Origin: Cytophagales bacterium
Lineage (GTDB): Bacteria; Bacteroidota; Bacteroidia; Cytophagales; UBA9547
Reading direction: 5' to 3'
Assembly: GCA_013298205.1 (NCBI GenBank)
Contig: JAAFJZ010000077.1
Location: forward strand, 1 to 9,168
Length of the DNA stretch: 9,168 bases
Shown: piece after piece, positions 6,504-9,168 of the stretch
How positions within the stretch are numbered: position 1 is the first letter of the stretch
Layout of the letters: each line of letters starts with the position of its first letter
Position numbers and translations under genes: made by a program
Notes under the pieces: model-generated
What the model was told of the DNA's origin: nothing
The model's database searches: none
What the model saw: only the letters and a program-made list of their open reading frames with translations

Positions 6504-7597
6504 GCCTCTTCTACTTTTTTCTTTTTAGTATCAACTGGTGTTCCTATTTTTTCAGGTTTTTTTTCATCTCCCCATCCCGAATTAGAGTCTTTTCCATTAT
6601 CCCAAGATTCGGCTTCTTTTTTCTTTGGTGCAGTTTTCACTGGCACAGCTGGCTTCTCGGTTGGGACTGGCTTAGTTTCTACTGGTGCAACTTTTGTATC
6701 TTTTTTATTATCTTCAAAACCCCAATCTTCTTTTTTCTCCTCTAGAGCAGGCGTACTTTCAGTAGGGATAACATTGCTAGAATCTTGCGCTTCCTCTACC
6801 GGAGCTGGTTTAGGCGCAGGAGCTGGTCTATCTACTTTTATGCCTGGCTCTACAAATCCATCGTAAGTTTTGGCTTTACGTTTTTTACTTGCTTGCGGAG
6901 TGTATTGTAGCTTAACATTGAGTGAAGCGTACATATCGCTTCCACTTCCTGCTGAAACCCCATCTAAAAATGGAGTAAAAGCATATCTATAATTAATATC
7001 TGTAAGCACTGTAAATTGCTCGTTTAACCAAAATGCTAGCCCAAATGAAACTGGAATTATAGGTACAATTGATGAACCTGCTTGATAAGAATATTTTGCC
7101 GAATCGGTAGGGTTCGAAGTCGTAGCTGTTTTCGTGGCTGCAGTCCAATACAAAGCACCCAAACCTAGCTCCACATAAGGAGTTACAAAAACGGGATTTT
7201 TTTTCAACGCTACTTTAGAAGTGCATTTGGGTTCGACTAAATTGTATCTAATTTTAGCTTGTAATTCAGGGCCACTTCCTGAAAAACTAAGTCCTCGCTT
7301 AGAATCCGAATCTTTTGCCCCAAGCATAATGAAATTAAATTCTCCAGTTATAAATGTGCGAGGCCAAAGTTTATAACTTATACCCAAACCGAAATTGGGT
7401 GAAAAATCACTACCAATAAACGAATTTACTTCTCCATTGTATTTTGCTAAACCAGCTGAAAGATAGATATTTATAGGTCCTCTGTAATAATAGGTGTCAT
7501 AAAAACCAGAATATTCGAGTTTGCCTTGAGCAAATAAATTTGCGTTTAAAACTAAGCAAATAAAAAACAGGCTTATTCTTAAAAGAGAGTTTTTCAT
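6497..7597 (-). CDS. Outer-membrane beta-barrel protein with Pro/Lys-rich tail carrying repeated Trp-acidic motifs
   Basis: The protein has 366 residues. Residues 1-24 are a signal peptide: MKNSLLR, a hydrophobic core, then NANLFAQ as the likely cleavage site. Residues about 28-233 alternate polar and hydrophobic positions with many Tyr, Gly and Phe (YYYRGPINIYLSAGLAKY, PYVELGLGALYW, INYRYAFTPF, LNVKLQYTP). This is typical of an eight-stranded-like outer-membrane barrel such as the PorG/OmpA-N type. From about 235 the chain becomes low-complexity, rich in Pro, Lys and Glu. It carries four Trp sites in acidic context: EDWGFED (Trp292), ESWDNGK (Trp332), SGWGDEK (Trp342) and the final EEAW (Trp366). 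The tail may be periplasmic and bind a partner or the cell wall; that is inference. No specific function can be assigned. It is the first gene of the unit running through the acetyltransferase, mscS and moaCB. Its ATG has no Shine-Dalgarno sequence. Confidence 0.8.
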   Translation of the reverse strand: MKNSLLRISLFFICLVLNANLFAQGKLEYSGFYDTYYYRGPINIYLSAGLAKYNGEVNSFIGSDFSPNFGLGISYKLWPRTFITGEFNFIMLGAKDSDSKRGLSFSGSGPELQAKIRYNLVEPKCTSKVALKKNPVFVTPYVELGLGALYWTAATKTATTSNPTDSAKYSYQAGSSIVPIIPVSFGLAFWLNEQFTVLTDINYRYAFTPFLDGVSAGSGSDMYASLNVKLQYTPQASKKRKAKTYDGFVEPGIKVDRPAPAPKPAPVEEAQDSSNVIPTESTPALEEKKEDWGFEDNKKDTKVAPVETKPVPTEKPAVPVKTAPKKKEAESWDNGKDSNSGWGDEKKPEKIGTPVDTKKKKVEEAW

Positions 7598-7640
7598 GAA
7601 ATTAAAATCTATAGTTTGAATTTGTATGATAGATTGACTT

Positions 7641-7648
7641 CAAAATTA
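7641..7648 (-). promoter_or_regulatory. Possible -7 box for the barrel-protein unit
   Basis: On the minus strand this reads TAATTTTG, an exact TAnnTTTG match, 43 bases before the ATG at 7597. A second, one-mismatch candidate (TAGATTTT) lies closer to the start. No good -33 element is visible for either. Motif seen, function inferred. Confidence 0.35.
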
Positions 7649-7679
7649 ATATAAGTTTTTATATAATGGAGAAAGTATT

Positions 7680-7732
7680 AATAAAAAGGCAAAATCTTTT
7701 AATTTGAACTCCAATTACTTAAGAGTTAAAAG
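7680..7732 (-). terminator. Weak possible terminator after the methylase gene
   Basis: In the 221-base gap 7598-7818, the minus strand can pair AACTC (7723-7727) with GAGTT (7708-7712), or CTTTTAA (7726-7732) with TTAAAAG (7696-7702), giving an imperfect hairpin. It is followed by a T-rich stretch down to about 7682. It lies roughly 90 bases after the methylase stop. The stem is imperfect and AT-rich, so this is a low-confidence call. The rest of the gap holds only a short direct repeat (ATCAAATT twice, near 7794-7813). Confidence 0.25.
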
Positions 7733-7818
7733 CATTAAACTTATTCTTTGCTACACAGCCGAAAATATTTATCATTTTTAAAAAAGCACTAATCAAATTT
7801 CTTAAATCAAATTGCAAA

Positions 7819-9168
7819 TTATTTTTTAACATTACTCAAATTGCTACCCTCCACAATTTTGATTTCTTCATCTGTAAGTTCATAGAGTTTGTAAACCATT
7901 GCATCTATTTCGGCATCGGTTTGGGCTATTTGCGTTTGAATGTTTTTGACTTTGGCTTGACATTCTTCAAAAAGCTCTATCCAACGGAGGCGTTCTTTTA
8001 TTGGAATTTCAATTTTTAGTTTTTTAAGTTCAGTTTGAAATTGCAGAAAATTTGCCTCAAACCAATTCTCAATTTTGTTAGTAGTTTTGGGCAAAGCGTA
8101 ACTTTGAACAAATATTTTCAAAAAATCAGATTTTTCTTTCTCAAATTGGGTATTTAATTCCAACATTTTATCGGCAAGAGTGATAAATGGGAGTTGAGAA
8201 TCTTTTGAAATATTTTTAATTGGTAATTGCCTTGCATTTTCAATTAATATTTTTTGAAAAACTTCCTTTTCTTGGTCTAAAAACTTAAATTTATGTATAA
8301 AATTGATTAAACTTGAATTGAAAATACTTAAAATGTATTTTAAGTCATAATTTTCATTTTTAGTAAGAATACCAAAACCAATTTGAGTAAAATATAAAGG
8401 TAAATTCGTGTAGCCTGCATATATACGTGGTGGTTTTCCAGAGATAATTTGGCGAACAATTAAACGTGGTTTAAAAAAAAAGTCTTCATTTCGTTGAGCA
8501 CCAAGCCATTCTCCATATTTTATGAATTCTGTAGATTTTGAATCAATAAAATACCTATTTACATTTCCTCCGTTGATGAGTGGTTTCCAAGTATCGTTTA
8601 TTTTTTTGTTAGAATGAAATTCTTTGTTTTGTATTATTTCATCCGTATGACCTTTATATTTGTCATAAGGAGTAATTCCTAAACCTAAATCAGTAATTTC
8701 TCCTAGTTTTTGAGTATTTATAAAACAACGTTTAATTAAGGCTTGAATTTCATTACTTGTATAAATATTGAAAGTCAAATAATCGCCATTCCAATTTTTT
8801 TTATCGACCAATTTTTGTCTTGAGGAATCAATTTTTATTAACTTTTCATTGTTTTGGTGAATAATAGCTTTTGAAAAATCTATTTTTTTATTTTTTTGAT
8901 ATACAAAAACTATAGTTTCCACACTGGCTTCCTCAAAAATATTATCAGGCAATTTTGTAATCAGGCTTATTCCATCAAAAAGTTTTTTCCTCAATTTAAA
9001 ATAGGAAGAATTTACCAACATTGAGTTTGGATTTATAAAACTCAAAATCCCATTTTGGTTTAATAATTTATCAATTGCTCGTTCTATAAAAATGGAATAT
9101 AAATTGATTCTATTTTCCGTACATTCATACTTCAAGAAAAAATGATTTACATAATCAGAAGGTAATTG
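7819..9168 (-). CDS. Eco57I/TaqI-like restriction-modification protein, C-terminal part (runs off right edge)
   Basis: The frame is open to the window edge, so only the last 449 residues are seen and the start and N-terminus are missing. The visible part begins at QLPSDYVNHFF, where these enzymes carry the sequence just after the catalytic NPPY motif of the N6-adenine methyltransferase. NLYSIFIERAI and NGILSFINPNSML then match the later Rossmann part of the fold. NIFEEASVETIVFVYQK is the usual transition to the specificity region. The TaqI-like target-recognition domain follows, with PLINGGNVNRY (about 196-206) and KPRLIVRQI (about 233-241). The C-terminus is coiled-coil-like (KNIQTQIAQTDAEIDAMV) and ends with YKLYELTDEEIKIVEG, the typical end of type IIG proteins. 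Such enzymes methylate, and often also cut, DNA at a specific site. Whether a nuclease domain is fused upstream cannot be seen. A solitary methylase is the alternative. Confidence 0.85.
   Translation of the reverse strand, partial: QLPSDYVNHFFLKYECTENRINLYSIFIERAIDKLLNQNGILSFINPNSMLVNSSYFKLRKKLFDGISLITKLPDNIFEEASVETIVFVYQKNKKIDFSKAIIHQNNEKLIKIDSSRQKLVDKKNWNGDYLTFNIYTSNEIQALIKRCFINTQKLGEITDLGLGITPYDKYKGHTDEIIQNKEFHSNKKINDTWKPLINGGNVNRYFIDSKSTEFIKYGEWLGAQRNEDFFFKPRLIVRQIISGKPPRIYAGYTNLPLYFTQIGFGILTKNENYDLKYILSIFNSSLINFIHKFKFLDQEKEVFQKILIENARQLPIKNISKDSQLPFITLADKMLELNTQFEKEKSDFLKIFVQSYALPKTTNKIENWFEANFLQFQTELKKLKIEIPIKERLRWIELFEECQAKVKNIQTQIAQTDAEIDAMVYKLYELTDEEIKIVEGSNLSNVKK

Noticed and set aside
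6434..6866. Two overlapping plus-strand open frames rich in Phe/Ser/Gly
   Set aside because: They are antisense to the Pro/Lys/Glu-rich tail of the barrel protein; the odd composition is what the complement of such codons produces.
7790..7815. Start of a repeat array (ATCAAATT twice)
   Set aside because: Only two short AT-rich copies with no further units or spacers; chance is a sufficient explanation.

Overview
The window looks like chromosomal DNA of a member of the Bacteroidota. It is strongly AT-rich, ribosome-binding sites are essentially absent, and several genes are preceded by the TAnnTTTG-type -7 box of that phylum. The protein families fit as well: a MoaC-MoaB fusion, an outer-membrane barrel protein with a long polar tail, and an Eco57I/TaqI-like methylase. 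I cannot narrow it below phylum with confidence; Cytophagia or a relative is a guess.

Layout. The left edge (1-430, minus) holds the N-terminal part of glycerol-3-phosphate dehydrogenase (gpsA), divergent from a complete tRNA-Asp(GTC) at 552-625 with its own promoter-like box and a hairpin terminator. A short intergenic stretch (681-917) contains the apparent stump of a secreted-protein gene, with promoter-like box, ATG and signal peptide, but a stop at codon 18. All other protein genes lie on the minus strand. Read in transcription order from the right edge they are: the C-terminal part of a type IIG-like restriction-modification protein (7819-9168); an outer-membrane barrel protein with a Trp/acidic-motif tail (6497-7597); a hexapeptide sugar N-acetyltransferase (5901-6503); an MscS mechanosensitive channel broken by two single-base frameshifts (5023-5874); a MoaC-MoaB fusion (4095-5009); an inverted repeat; an AAA15/RloA-type ATPase (2712-3977); its RloB partner, broken by one frameshift (1998-2707); and thiamine-monophosphate kinase thiL (918-1970).

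How the genes fit together. The barrel protein, acetyltransferase, mscS and moaCB are overlapping or separated by at most 26 bases and look like one transcription unit, though their functions (envelope, surface sugar, osmotic safety valve, molybdenum cofactor) are not an obvious pathway. The ATPase-RloB pair, 4 bases apart, is the most interesting locus. It resembles the Rlo/AbiL anti-phage pairs, and RloB carries an EG...E and FDR(E/K) motif layout that looks Toprim-like, so the pair may be an ATPase-nuclease defence module analogous to OLD or PARIS. thiL follows only 27 bases after rloB. Together with the methylase fragment at the right edge this gives two phage-defence-related loci flanking a core operon.

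Three single-base indels (near 2418, 5472 and 5595) break two otherwise well-conserved genes, while all other genes here read cleanly. They may be real mutations or residual sequencing errors; the sequence alone cannot decide. I found no CRISPR array, insertion sequence, rRNA or recognisable riboswitch.
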